Shown: positions 7,184 to 15,340, counted from the first letter of the stretch. The stretch: 42,083 nucleotides of DNA from Pseudomonas sp. AFG_SD02_1510_Pfu_092 (GCF_003331055.1 NZ_PUQD01000048.1:1-42083); one strand, 5' to 3'. Made by a program: numbers and translations. The notes: generated from the letters alone by a model not told the origin.

Positions 7184-7746
7184 CACGACCTCGACAGGTA
7201 AAGGGTCATGCGCAGGCGGGCATTCAGCTCGCTGTCGCCGATGCGCTTGCGTTGCAGTTCGAGGTCTTCCAGGACCAGGGTCGGCAACTGCTTGAGCAAA
7301 CCTTTGATAAAGCCCCGAATCTGCGGGTAGCTGCCGCGCACCGGCAGCACGATCTGGTAGCGCGCCAGTTGCGTCCTGGGGTCGATGCCCAAGGCGTATT
7401 CGCCACGTGCCAGGCTGATGTGCTCGGCGCTGGCCAGGTGGTACAGGCGCTCGATCAGCGCGCTGGCCTGGGGCTGCCCGGGCAGTTGCTGACGCAGGCT
7501 GTCGAGCGCTTGCTGCTCGGGCTGGATGGCGATCTTCAGTTCGCCACGCCTGACCCGCTCGACCTGCACGCGGGCATCCGCCTGGGCCGCGCGCAGTTCG
7601 CGCATGGCCTGCCACTGCGGCAGGACGCCAGCGCAGGCCACGCCCAGGGCCAGCAGGCCGCTGGCAATCGCCGCCAGGCCAAGCGGGCCGATGCGCCGCA
7701 GGCGCTCCTGCAGGATCAGGCTGTGCAGCGATTCAGGGGCGCGCAT
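7183..7746 (-). CDS. PilO/GspM-like inner-membrane protein
   Basis: The 187-residue protein has a short cytoplasmic N-terminus, one membrane segment (LAAIASGLLALGVACAGVLPQW, about 24-45), a coiled-coil stretch (MRELRAAQADARVQVERVRRGE), and a ferredoxin-like C-terminal domain (LARYQIVLPVRGSYPQIRGFIKGLLKQLPTLVLEDLELQR). The last motif is the hallmark of PilO/MshJ/GspM. With the PilN-like partner it forms the inner-membrane alignment complex. ATG 7746 lies inside the end of the PilN-like gene (14-bp overlap). Confidence 0.85.
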   Translation of the reverse strand: MRAPESLHSLILQERLRRIGPLGLAAIASGLLALGVACAGVLPQWQAMRELRAAQADARVQVERVRRGELKIAIQPEQQALDSLRQQLPGQPQASALIERLYHLASAEHISLARGEYALGIDPRTQLARYQIVLPVRGSYPQIRGFIKGLLKQLPTLVLEDLELQRKRIGDSELNARLRMTLYLSRS

Positions 7747-8275
7747 GGCCGGTCTCCCAGGTGGCGGTGAGGGTGAAACGCACCGGGTGCTCGGGCTGCG
7801 TGGCCAGCACCTCGTGGTTGAGCAGCGACACATCACTGAGCTCGGTACTGGCTTCCAGGCGCTGGTGGTACTGCAACATCGCGTCCAGGCTGCGCGCCTC
7901 GGCGGCGATGCGCAGTTGCCCCTTGCGTGCGTCGGGGGCCAGGCTGAGCAAGGCCACATCGCCCTGCGGCTGCGCTTCGAGCATGGCGAACAGTTGTTGC
8001 CAAGGCCGTTGCAGCTGCTGCGAAACGCTTTGCATCTGCGCCAGGCGCTCGGCCTGTTCGCGGCTAGCGGCACTGCTCAGCGGCGCGACACTGGCCGGGC
8101 GCCGCCCCAATTGCAGTTCCAGGCTGTACACGCTGGCCTGCAGCTCGGCCTGTTCGGCCTGCAAGTGCTGCTGCAGCAACACCAGGGCAACCACCAGCGC
8201 GCTGCCCATGGCGAGCAGCGCCCAGGCCAACGGGCTGCTGCGCCGGGGCTGGAACTCCAGGTCGAGGCGGCGCAT
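7733..8275 (-). CDS. PilN/GspL-C-like inner-membrane protein
   Basis: The 180-residue bitopic protein has a cytoplasmic LDLEFQPR motif at its N-terminus (the PilN segment that docks into PilM; classical form INLLP), a membrane helix (PLAWALLAMGSALVVALVLLQQ, about 15-36), a coiled coil, and a periplasmic ferredoxin-like fold. It sits between the PilM-like and PilO-like genes, the usual order in type IV pilus, MSHA and related operons, and overlaps the PilO-like gene by 14 bp. Confidence 0.85.
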   Translation of the reverse strand: MRRLDLEFQPRRSSPLAWALLAMGSALVVALVLLQQHLQAEQAELQASVYSLELQLGRRPASVAPLSSAASREQAERLAQMQSVSQQLQRPWQQLFAMLEAQPQGDVALLSLAPDARKGQLRIAAEARSLDAMLQYHQRLEASTELSDVSLLNHEVLATQPEHPVRFTLTATWETGHARP

Positions 8276-8276
8276 G

Positions 8277-9068
8277 TCAGGCCACCGCCCGCCACATGGC
8301 GCACAGCGGGTCGGCGTCGCTGGCCGGCGGGCACAGCTGCACCGCCGCCAGTTGCGGCGCATCGGTGCGGCCCGGGGCATGCAGGTAGACCCGTGGCAGG
8401 TCCTCGCCATACAACTCGCCGGTGCGCTCGATCAACGCCTGCAGGGCCTGGTCGTTGTCGGCGCAGCCTTGCGCCAGCACTTGCTGCCAGGCCCCGCCGG
8501 CGGCCAGCAACAGCACGCTGCGGCGCGGCTCGGCCAGCACGAACAGGAAGTCGCCCTGCCCCAGCTGTGCCGAACAGCGGTTGTAGGCGGCCATCAGGTA
8601 CGGCTGCACCGAACGCAGGCTCAGCTGGCTTTCCCGGCCCAGCGCCTGCAGCCGTTGCAGCAACGCTTCGGGCAACGCCGTGGCGATGCGCGCGGTGCCG
8701 GCCGGTTCCGGCGACAGCACGATGCGCCAGTCATCCAGCGGCTGCCCGTAGAGGTTTTCGAAGCAGGCCCGGGCATAGGCGTCGAGTTCGCGCGGGTGGC
8801 CGATGGCAGCGCTCCACGGCACCAGGCAGAAGCGGCTATAGCGGGCCGACAGCAGCACCCGCAAGCGGGCGCCGCGCACGGCATGCTCGGCGAGCAACGC
8901 GGCCAGCGCGTCGGCAGCGGCTTGCCAGGCGGGTTGGCCGGCATCGCCGCTGAACCCGTGGCTGCCCAGCCACTGATGATGGTGTTTGTGCCAGCAACCC
9001 AGGCCGACACCCTCGGCACCCACTACGGCGGTGTACGTGCACGCGCCATGCTCAGATGAATGTGACAC
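8277..9068 (-). CDS. PilM/MshI-like cytoplasmic assembly protein (divergent)
   Basis: The 263-residue soluble protein has no membrane segment. It resembles the actin-fold assembly proteins PilM, MshI and GspL-N (a run ending LRVLLSARYSRFCLVPW, then ELDAYARACFENLYG, then FLFVLAEPRRSVLLLA), but phosphate-binding motifs are not obvious. Its place just before the PilN-like gene supports the assignment. GTG 9068 is chosen because GGAG lies 7 nt upstream within the end of gspE; the frame can extend to 9098 without a ribosome site. It overlaps gspE by 17 bp. Confidence 0.7.
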   Translation of the reverse strand: MSHSSEHGACTYTAVVGAEGVGLGCWHKHHHQWLGSHGFSGDAGQPAWQAAADALAALLAEHAVRGARLRVLLSARYSRFCLVPWSAAIGHPRELDAYARACFENLYGQPLDDWRIVLSPEPAGTARIATALPEALLQRLQALGRESQLSLRSVQPYLMAAYNRCSAQLGQGDFLFVLAEPRRSVLLLAAGGAWQQVLAQGCADNDQALQALIERTGELYGEDLPRVYLHAPGRTDAPQLAAVQLCPPASDADPLCAMWRAVA

Positions 9069-10857
9069 GGTTGATCTCCTCGAGGGTGGTACGGCCATCG
9101 CGGACCAGGTCCAGGGCCGAAGCCCGCAGCAGGCGCAGGCCGCGCTGGCAGGCGAGGTGCTTGATCTGCGACAGCGGGCGGCGTTCGACGATCATCTGCC
9201 GCAGGTCGTCGTCCAGGTGCAGCAGCTCGGCGATGGCGCTGCGGCCACGGTAACCACTGCCGCGGCACTGGCCGCAGCCCTGGGCACGCACGAAGCGCCA
9301 GCCGGCCACCGCATCGCGGCTCAGGCCAGCGCCATACAGGGCGTCGTCATCGACTTCGCACGGTGTGGCGCAATGCGGGCAGGCCAGGCGGATCAGGCGT
9401 TGCGCCAGCACCGCATTGAGCGCGGAGACGAAGCTGTAGGGGTCGACCTGCATCTGGCTGAAGCGGCCGATCACATCGAATACGTTGTTGGCGTGGATGG
9501 TGGTGAACACCAGGTGGCCGGTAAGCGCCGACTGCACGGCGATTTGTGCGGTGTCCGGGTCGCGGATCTCGCCGACCAGGATCTTGTCCGGGTCGTGGCG
9601 CAGGATCGAGCGCAGGCCGCGGGCGAAGGTCAGGCCTTTCTTCTCGTTGACCGGAATCTGCAGCACCCCGGGCAGCTGATACTCGACCGGGTCTTCGATG
9701 GTGATGATCTTGTCCACGCCGTGGTTGATCTCGCTGATCATGGCGTACAGGGTGGTGGTCTTGCCGCTGCCGGTGGGGCCGGTGACCAGGATCATGCCGT
9801 ACGGCTCGGCGGCCAGCCGGCGCAGGGCGCGCAGGGTTTCTTCGGCAAAGCCCAGGGCGTGCAGCTGCACACCGCTGACCCGGTCGGACAGGTCCTGCTT
9901 GTCGAGCACCCGCAGCACCGCGTCTTCGCCGAAGATGCTGGGCATGATCGACACGCGGAAGTCGATCTGCCGGTCGCCCACGGCGACCTTGAAGCGGCCG
10001 TCCTGGGGCACGCGTTTTTCGCCGATGTCCAGTTCGGCCATGACCTTGATGCGCGAGATCACCTGGTCGGCGAAGGCGCTGCCGCTGGCCTTGCCGGCGC
10101 CGTTGAGCACACCGTCGATGCGGTACTTGATGGTCAGGCCCTGGCCGGTCATGCCAAGGTGGATGTCGCTGGCGTGCAGCTTGAGCGCGTCGTACAGGGT
10201 GGAGTTGACCAGCTTGACCACGCGGCTCTGGTCTTCGCTGATGCTGGCCAGCGACAGGCGTTGCAGCGGGTCGCATTCGCTGCCGGCTTCGGCCTCGTGG
10301 TCCAGGGCGTCCACGGCGTGGAAGCTTTCTTCGTGGCGGGCCAGAAAGGTGGCCAGGTCGGCGGCGTGGGCCAGGTACAGCGGGGCGCCCTGCAGCACAT
10401 CGTCGATCCAGGCCAGGCGGGCGTGGTCGAAGGGGTCGGCGAACACCCCAAGCAGCTGGCCGTCCTGTTCGATCACGGCGAATTCGCGCTTCAGGCACAT
10501 GGCCAGGCTGACCTTGTCGAAGCGCGGCGTGCTGGCCAATAGGGTGTGGCTGCCCAGCACCGGGTAATGCAGGGTCAGGCCAAGGCGCTGGGTGAAGGTG
10601 TCGGGGGTGTCACAGGCCAGCTGTTCCAGGCGGGTGAGCAGGCGCTCGTCGCTGCTTTGCAGGCGGGCCTGGGCCAAGAGGTCGCGGGGGTAGGCAGAAT
10701 GCGCTTTTACCTGTGCCGGCCCTTTCGCGGGTAAACCCGCTCCCACAGGATGTCCGATGTCTTCAAGATTGCAGTGCCCCTGTGGGAGCGGGTTTACCCG
10801 CGAAGAGGCCGGTGCAGGCGGTAGAGCTTCCCGGGTTGCATCGAATGCGTCTGGCAT
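9052..10857 (-). CDS. GspE/PilB-type secretion ATPase
   Basis: This 601-residue hexameric ATPase powers pseudopilus or pilus assembly. It has an N1E-like domain (about 50-180), Walker A GPTGSGKT (360-367), an Asp box around DIHLG, a Walker B region ILVGEIRD (about 423-430), a His box (TGHLVFTTIHANN), and the zinc-binding tetracysteine CPHC (493-496) and CGQC (528-531) typical of GspE/PilB. The region coding for residues about 16-47 is a REP pair (10718-10812) read in frame, so the extreme N-terminus is not native family sequence. ATG 10857 is the only reasonable start upstream of the conserved part. The matching platform protein GspF/PilC is absent from the window. Confidence 0.93.
   Translation of the reverse strand: MPDAFDATREALPPAPASSRVNPLPQGHCNLEDIGHPVGAGLPAKGPAQVKAHSAYPRDLLAQARLQSSDERLLTRLEQLACDTPDTFTQRLGLTLHYPVLGSHTLLASTPRFDKVSLAMCLKREFAVIEQDGQLLGVFADPFDHARLAWIDDVLQGAPLYLAHAADLATFLARHEESFHAVDALDHEAEAGSECDPLQRLSLASISEDQSRVVKLVNSTLYDALKLHASDIHLGMTGQGLTIKYRIDGVLNGAGKASGSAFADQVISRIKVMAELDIGEKRVPQDGRFKVAVGDRQIDFRVSIMPSIFGEDAVLRVLDKQDLSDRVSGVQLHALGFAEETLRALRRLAAEPYGMILVTGPTGSGKTTTLYAMISEINHGVDKIITIEDPVEYQLPGVLQIPVNEKKGLTFARGLRSILRHDPDKILVGEIRDPDTAQIAVQSALTGHLVFTTIHANNVFDVIGRFSQMQVDPYSFVSALNAVLAQRLIRLACPHCATPCEVDDDALYGAGLSRDAVAGWRFVRAQGCGQCRGSGYRGRSAIAELLHLDDDLRQMIVERRPLSQIKHLACQRGLRLLRASALDLVRDGRTTLEEINRVTFI
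10718..10812. repeat. REP pair inside the gspE-like coding sequence
   Basis: Inverted REP units (cores TTTCGCGGGTAAACCCGCTC and GAGCGGGTTTACCCGCGAAG) lie 45 bp after the start codon of the ATPase gene and are translated as SSRVNPLPQG and PVGAGLPAKGPA. Confidence 0.9.
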
Positions 10858-10917
10858 GGCCTGCGACTCCGCTCAGGGGCGCGTCGCAGGCTGGCTCGGC
10901 CAGGGGTGCGGGCGCCG

Positions 10918-11448
10918 CTATTCCCCGGTGAGCAGTTGATCGTCGTCGGGCCCTGGGGGCTTGGCGCCGTTACGGCGGCGGTCGGCCAGTACCCAGCTTC
11001 CATCGTACAACTGCAGGGGGAACGATTCGTTCCTGTTCTGGCGTCGCTCGACGAACCCTTCAGCCGGGTTGTCCGTGGCCCTGCGCCGGCGCTCGATGCC
11101 CATCAGGTCGAAGATCGCACGGGCCAGTTCCACCAGCGGGAACGGCTTGAACAGGACATGGCTCACGCCCAGTTCGGCAGCCCGCTCACGCACCGCGACG
11201 GTGGGGTGGGCGGTAATCAGCACGAAGTGGCACTGGCTGTTCCTGCGTACGGCCTCCAGAACCTGAAAACCCTCCATGTCGGGCAAGCGGTAATCCAGCA
11301 CGATCACTTGCGGTGCCAGGCTTGCAGCCTGTTCGATACCACTGGCACCGTCGTGGGCAACATCAACTTCCAGGCCTTGCGCCTGCAGGTACGCTTGCAG
11401 GTTCTGCGCAAGGGTCTGTTCGTCATCGACTACCAATACTCTGTTCAC
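10918..11448 (-). CDS. Receiver-domain response regulator without output domain
   Basis: The 176-residue protein starts NRVLVVDDEQ (acidic pair), has the phospho-acceptor in VIVLDYRLPD, the Thr in VLITAH and the Lys in LFKPF: a complete CheY-type receiver (about 1-115). The C-terminal approximately 60 residues are charged (RRRRATDN, VERRQNRN, LADRRRNG) with no recognisable DNA-binding or enzymatic domain. GTG 11448 is used; TTG 11451 is equally close to the GGGAG site. It is the first gene of the secretion operon, 55 nt downstream of the predicted sigma-54 transcription start, and may control the ATPase or platform by protein contact. The cognate kinase is not in the window. Confidence 0.85.
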   Translation of the reverse strand: MNRVLVVDDEQTLAQNLQAYLQAQGLEVDVAHDGASGIEQAASLAPQVIVLDYRLPDMEGFQVLEAVRRNSQCHFVLITAHPTVAVRERAAELGVSHVLFKPFPLVELARAIFDLMGIERRRRATDNPAEGFVERRQNRNESFPLQLYDGSWVLADRRRNGAKPPGPDDDQLLTGE

Positions 11449-11512
11449 CAAGGTCGACTCCCAAGAACTGCCCGGTAACCCGGTCTGCGAAGTGCGCCCT
11501 CGTAAAGGCTTG

Positions 11513-11528
11513 AGCAGGCTTCGTGCCA
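11513..11528 (-). promoter_or_regulatory. Sigma-54 promoter of the secretion/csg operon
   Basis: On the - strand TGGCACGAAGCCTGCT matches the -24/-12 consensus TGGCACG-N4-TTGCW except for one base (CTGC for TTGC). Predicted start is near 11503, about 55 nt before the response-regulator GTG. Two GGGGAA dyads lie about 130 and 170 bp upstream, the usual place for enhancer-binding activators. Confidence 0.75.
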
Positions 11529-11622
11529 GGCGGGAATAGTCATGCTGCACCTTTACAAGTCGTTGATTTCACGTAACTTTCTGCCAGAACCCGGAACCCG
11601 GCGGGCAGGCGCTGCCATGCGG

Positions 11623-11684
11623 TTCCCCACATGCGGGGGAAGGGCTGGCACACGGCCAGATGGTAATTCCCCAGCATTGGGGAA
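11623..11684. promoter_or_regulatory. Two GGGGAA dyads, candidate enhancer sites
   Basis: TTCCCCACATGCGGGGGAA (11623-11641) and TTCCCCAGCATTGGGGAA (11667-11684) are near-perfect inverted repeats with centres about 43 bp apart, in the 250-bp gap between the two operons. The second contains ATTGGGGA and GGGGAAAC, both found again upstream of mnxG. Confidence 0.6.
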
Positions 11685-11699
11685 ACACCCTCAGTGGCT

Positions 11700-12341
11700 T
11701 CAGTCGGCGATTTCCACGGTAGCCGACGCGCGCAAACGTTGCCGCACGGACTGGCGCGCCTGCGCTTCGCGTTCAGCGAGCAGCATGGCCCTGGCCCGGG
11801 CCAGGCCCTGTTCGCGTATGAGCGATGGCTGTTCATCTGCTTGCTGCGCTCCTTGCAGGTTTGCCTGGTTGGCATCGTAGAAGGCCTGCACTTCGACCTG
11901 GCTGGGCGCGGCGACCGCGCTGAGCTGGGCATACACCTGCTGGGCGGCCAGCTCGTGCCGGGTGTAGTCATTGTACTGTGCCCTATCGAAGCCCGCCTCC
12001 GCCAGCCGCCGGTCAAAAATGGCCGGGCTGCCGAACGCCGCCTCGACCTCGCCGACATGCGCCGCCACCTGTTCGTCGCTGATGGCGATGCCACGGCGCT
12101 GGGCCTCCTGCCACAACAGTTCCTTGTCGATCAGCTCGCCCAGGGCCTGGTCGCGCAGGCGCTTGTACAGGGTCGGGTTGCGGATGCCGGTCAGGGCGCG
12201 GCCCTGGGCGTCCAGGTATTCGCTGAAATAGCGCTCCAGGCGCATCATTTCGATTTCCACGCCATTGACCCGCGCCGCCGGTACATCGGCCCAGCTTGCC
12301 TTGGCCAATACCTGCAACAGGCACAACAACAGAACACGCAT
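11700..12341 (-). CDS. SurA-N-like periplasmic chaperone (no rotamase domain)
   Basis: The 213-residue protein has a signal peptide (VLLLCLLQVLAKASWA) and then AARVNGVEIEMMRLERYF, the opening of SurA/PpiD N-terminal chaperone domains. ELIDKELLWQEAQRRGIAISDEQV follows, and the protein ends in a long charged helix. There is no parvulin catalytic domain, so it should hold or escort unfolded protein, not isomerise proline. GAGGAGG precedes ATG 12341. It is the last gene of the mnxG operon and a plausible escort for the very large oxidase. Confidence 0.8.
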   Translation of the reverse strand: MRVLLLCLLQVLAKASWADVPAARVNGVEIEMMRLERYFSEYLDAQGRALTGIRNPTLYKRLRDQALGELIDKELLWQEAQRRGIAISDEQVAAHVGEVEAAFGSPAIFDRRLAEAGFDRAQYNDYTRHELAAQQVYAQLSAVAAPSQVEVQAFYDANQANLQGAQQADEQPSLIREQGLARARAMLLAEREAQARQSVRQRLRASATVEIAD

Positions 12342-12351
12342 GGCAACCTCC

Positions 12352-13896
12352 TCAAGGGTTGTCCGGCACTGGCCGGTACGGGCTGACCGCGGTGAAGCGC
12401 GGCCCGGGCAGGGCCACCGCCACCACATGGGCACCGGTCATGCCCTGGCGACGCCCGGGGCCGAAGCCCAGGGCCGGGGTCAGGCCGGTGGACACATCAT
12501 GCAGACCTTCCAGCGCGGCAATCAGCTGCGCGCGGCTGGTGTCACGGCCGGTCTGTTTCAACGCTTCGCTGAGCAGGCGCAGGGCACACAGGGTGTTGAC
12601 CTGCAACGACGCCTGGCGTGGGTCGAGACCTTGGCGCTGCTGCAGCCCGGCCAGGCTCGCCAGGCCCTGCGCGGTCCAGTCTTCGGGCACATACGGATAG
12701 GCCAGGAACACCCGTTGCGACCACGCTTCGGGCAAGCGCGCCACGGCGCCGGCCACCTGGCTGGAAGCGGCGAACAGGTAGGGTTGGCGGCCGCCGGCCT
12801 GCAACGCCGAGGCCAGCTGGGCAAACGCCTGGGCGCGGCCGAGGAAGACGATGCCCTGCCCGTCCACGGCCTGGCCAGCAAAGGCCTGCACGGCCACTGG
12901 CGCCCAGCCCTGTTGCAGCAAGCGTTCGCGCACCTGTGCGGCCAGCGCCGCCTGGTCGTCGCCGGCATACACCACGCGCAGGTCGCCCGCTGCCAGGCCC
13001 AACGCCGCGCGGGCGTGGCCGGCCAGGCTGAGCAATTGCGCGGGCAACGCGGGCAACGGGTCGAAAATCTGCGGGCTGCCGCCACTGCGTGGGGTGCTGC
13101 CGATCAGCGGCACATTGTGTGGCGCCAGCAAGGTGGCCAGGCGCGCGTCGAGCATCGGTGCCAAGGGCGCCAGCAGGGCGAACACCTGCTGCTCTAGCAA
13201 CTGCTGCAGCGCCCGTTCGGCGCTGGCCGGGTCGGGGCCGGGGTCGAGCGCCACCAGCGCCAGGCGTCGCCCGTGAATGCCGCCTTGCTGGTTGAGCTGC
13301 GCCAGGCCGTCTTCGAGCACCGCACGCACCACCTGCCCGGCGTCAGCCAACGGGCCGGCGGCTGGCAGCAAGGTGCCCAGGCGCAGCACGCCGTCCTCCA
13401 GGCCCGGGTCGCGGTCCTGGGCCAGGCGCTTGAGGTAGGCGGTGAGGTTGCGCTGGTCGGCGAGGGTCAGTTCGAAACGCGGCATGGCCGGGTCCAGGCG
13501 GGTGCCGGCCGGGTCGAGGCCATGCTGGATGGCCCGGGCCAGGCTGCTGTCGGTGTAGCCCGGGTAGCGGCGGCCGTTGGCCTCGCGTTCACCCTGGCCA
13601 AGCGCCAGGCGTTGCCAGTCGAGGCTGGGCGGGCGCACGCCGCCTTCCGCGCGGCCGCGGCCATCGTCGCCGTGGCAGCTGGCGCAGGGCAGCACGCTGG
13701 CGGGGACGCGCATGTCGCTGGCGCCGACCCGGGCTTGCAGTTGGGCGTCGCTGCTGGAGACGCCCTCGCGGTACAGGCGTTTGCCGGCTTGTTCGTTGGC
13801 GGTGAGATCGAGTGCAAAAGTCGCAGTACCGAACACCAGACTGACAAGCAGAGCCAGGATTATGCTCCCGGCTCTTCTAGCCTGTTCTGGCCTCAT
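12352..13896 (-). CDS. Cytochrome c fused to type-1 periplasmic binding protein
   Basis: The 514-residue protein begins with a signal peptide (GSIILALLVSLVFGTATFA). A monoheme cytochrome c domain follows, with CASCH at 71-75 and probable distal Met138 (DPAMPR). A Peripla_BP_6-like domain (about 170-510) starts LRLGTLLPAAGPLADAG and contains NQQGGIHGRRL. This fusion is unlike ordinary ABC substrate-binding proteins, and no permease or ATPase is adjacent, so an electron-transfer or sensor role beside the copper oxidase is more likely than uptake. ATG 13896 lies in the arm of a REP pair. A GTG at 14025, overlapping the upstream stop, is in frame and may be the ancestral start with the REP read through. 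Confidence 0.8.
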   Translation of the reverse strand: MRPEQARRAGSIILALLVSLVFGTATFALDLTANEQAGKRLYREGVSSSDAQLQARVGASDMRVPASVLPCASCHGDDGRGRAEGGVRPPSLDWQRLALGQGEREANGRRYPGYTDSSLARAIQHGLDPAGTRLDPAMPRFELTLADQRNLTAYLKRLAQDRDPGLEDGVLRLGTLLPAAGPLADAGQVVRAVLEDGLAQLNQQGGIHGRRLALVALDPGPDPASAERALQQLLEQQVFALLAPLAPMLDARLATLLAPHNVPLIGSTPRSGGSPQIFDPLPALPAQLLSLAGHARAALGLAAGDLRVVYAGDDQAALAAQVRERLLQQGWAPVAVQAFAGQAVDGQGIVFLGRAQAFAQLASALQAGGRQPYLFAASSQVAGAVARLPEAWSQRVFLAYPYVPEDWTAQGLASLAGLQQRQGLDPRQASLQVNTLCALRLLSEALKQTGRDTSRAQLIAALEGLHDVSTGLTPALGFGPGRRQGMTGAHVVAVALPGPRFTAVSPYRPVPDNP

Positions 13897-13984
13897 CGCC
13901 GGCAAGCCAGCTCCCACAGGGATCGTAGCGCCCCTGAAGGCAGTGTTGCCCCTGTGGGAGCCGGCTTGCCGGCGATGAGGCCGG
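13889..13984. repeat. REP pair at the 5' end of the cytochrome/binding-protein gene
   Basis: Inverted units with cores CATCGCCGGCAAGCCAGCTC and GAGCCGGCTTGCCGGCGATG, a second REP sequence class. The pair lies between the coupled GTG 14025 and the signal peptide, and supplies the ATG at 13896. Confidence 0.9.
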
Positions 13985-14021
13985 CAGCAACAGCGCAAGG
14001 CCGCCCAGGCATTCACGATGC

Positions 14022-14687
14022 TCACCGACCCGCCAATGGCTGGGCCAGCAGCTGCATGCGCTGGGCGATTGCCACAGGTGGTGCATCCGGGCGGATCTTG
14101 CTCCAGCGCTTGCCGGCGACATCCCCGGCTATCAGTTGCGTCGAATGCTGCTCGGGGCTGGGCAGGAACTGGCCGATGCGGCCCAGCACCAGGTCGACAT
14201 TGGCCTTGTCACCGCTCAGGAACAGCCAGTTCGGCCCATCCACGCCGTGCTTTTCGGCAAACGCCTTGAGCACCTGCGGGGTGTCGTTGAGCGGGTCGCT
14301 GCTGATCGACACGAAGGTGACCTGGCTGGCCAGCTGCGGGCCCATGGCCTCGCGCACCTCGCGCAACTTGCGGGTAATCAGCGGGCAGGCGTCGGTGCAG
14401 TGGGTGAAGATCACGTTGAGCAGCACCACCCTGCCCTCGAGCACATCGCTGTAGAAGCGCAGCTCGCGACCGTTCTGGTCCCTGACCAGGGTATCGGTGA
14501 ACCAGGCCTGGGCATCGCGGGTGCCACCGCCACTGCTCATCGCCGGCGGTGCCGGTTGTGGCTCGGGCGCCTGCGGGGCATGGCCTTCGTGGGCGAACGC
14601 CACGGCCGCGAGAATCCACAGGCAACCACCCAGCACCAGCCAGTCGAAACCGCGCATGCCGGCGCGGCGGCTGTTTGCCTGGCTCAT
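14022..14687 (-). CDS. SCO1/SenC family copper chaperone (second copy)
   Basis: The 221-residue thioredoxin-fold protein is anchored by one N-terminal helix (WLVLGGCLWILAAVAFA). It has the Cu ligands CTDAC (97-101) and His181 (PEQHSTQL), and an N-terminal HEGH patch. SCO proteins deliver copper or reduce cysteines at the CuA site of cytochrome oxidase. No oxidase subunit is nearby, so the multicopper oxidase is the likely copper client here. Its start overlaps the preceding sco gene by 4 bp (ATGA). Confidence 0.9.
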   Translation of the reverse strand: MSQANSRRAGMRGFDWLVLGGCLWILAAVAFAHEGHAPQAPEPQPAPPAMSSGGGTRDAQAWFTDTLVRDQNGRELRFYSDVLEGRVVLLNVIFTHCTDACPLITRKLREVREAMGPQLASQVTFVSISSDPLNDTPQVLKAFAEKHGVDGPNWLFLSGDKANVDLVLGRIGQFLPSPEQHSTQLIAGDVAGKRWSKIRPDAPPVAIAQRMQLLAQPLAGR

Positions 14688-15340
14688 GGTTGCACCTCGT
14701 GATGGTCGGCAATGGCGGTGCTCTTGGCGTGCACGCGGCGGGCACCGAGGCGGTTGATTTCATCGATCAGCACCGCCGGGTCGGTGAAGCCGTAGTAACG
14801 CGTCCAGTGCCCACTGCGGCCGTCACCCACCAGGATCAGCGGCGGGTGCTGGCTGAGGTCGGCGCTGAAGCTGCCCAGGCCTTTGAGGGTTTCACTGATG
14901 GCGTAAGGCGTGCCGGTCAGCCAGCTCCAGCCTGGCCCCTTCTGGAAGGCCCTGGCGTAGCTTTGCAGGCGCCTGGCGTCGTCACGCTGCGGGTCGATGC
15001 TGATCGACACCAGGTGAATGTCCTGCCCTACCCGGCCGCCCAACTGCTGCTGGACCTTGCCCATGATCGACGACACCACCGGGCACACCGTGGTGCAGCT
15101 GGTGTAGATGAAGCCCATGACCACCAGATGGTCGCCCACCAGGTCGCGTTCCAGGCGCACCGGCATGCCGTCCTGGTTCAGCAGCGACACATCGGCAAAG
15201 CGCACGCTGGCCTTTTCCTGGCGTGCGGCTGGCGGCGCTTCGGCGTGGCCGTCGTGGGCATGGCCGCCATGCGCCAGCGCCAGCTGGCTGGCGAATGCCA
15301 AGGTCAGGGCCAGCAGCCTGCAAGCATGCCTGGTAGTCAT
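14684..15340 (-). CDS. SCO1/SenC family copper chaperone (first copy)
   Basis: The 218-residue protein has a Sec signal peptide (LLALTLAFASQLALA) and a His-rich mature start (HGGHAHDGH). The SCO fold carries SCTTVC (Cys82, Cys86) and His165 (LSQHPPLIL). The His-rich tail could bind extra copper. GAGG lies upstream of ATG 15340, which overlaps the stop of the propeller gene as ATGA. Two adjacent but divergent SCO proteins suggest a division of labour, for example a soluble and an anchored form or separate copper centres of the large oxidase. Confidence 0.9.
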   Translation of the reverse strand: MTTRHACRLLALTLAFASQLALAHGGHAHDGHAEAPPAARQEKASVRFADVSLLNQDGMPVRLERDLVGDHLVVMGFIYTSCTTVCPVVSSIMGKVQQQLGGRVGQDIHLVSISIDPQRDDARRLQSYARAFQKGPGWSWLTGTPYAISETLKGLGSFSADLSQHPPLILVGDGRSGHWTRYYGFTDPAVLIDEINRLGARRVHAKSTAIADHHEVQP

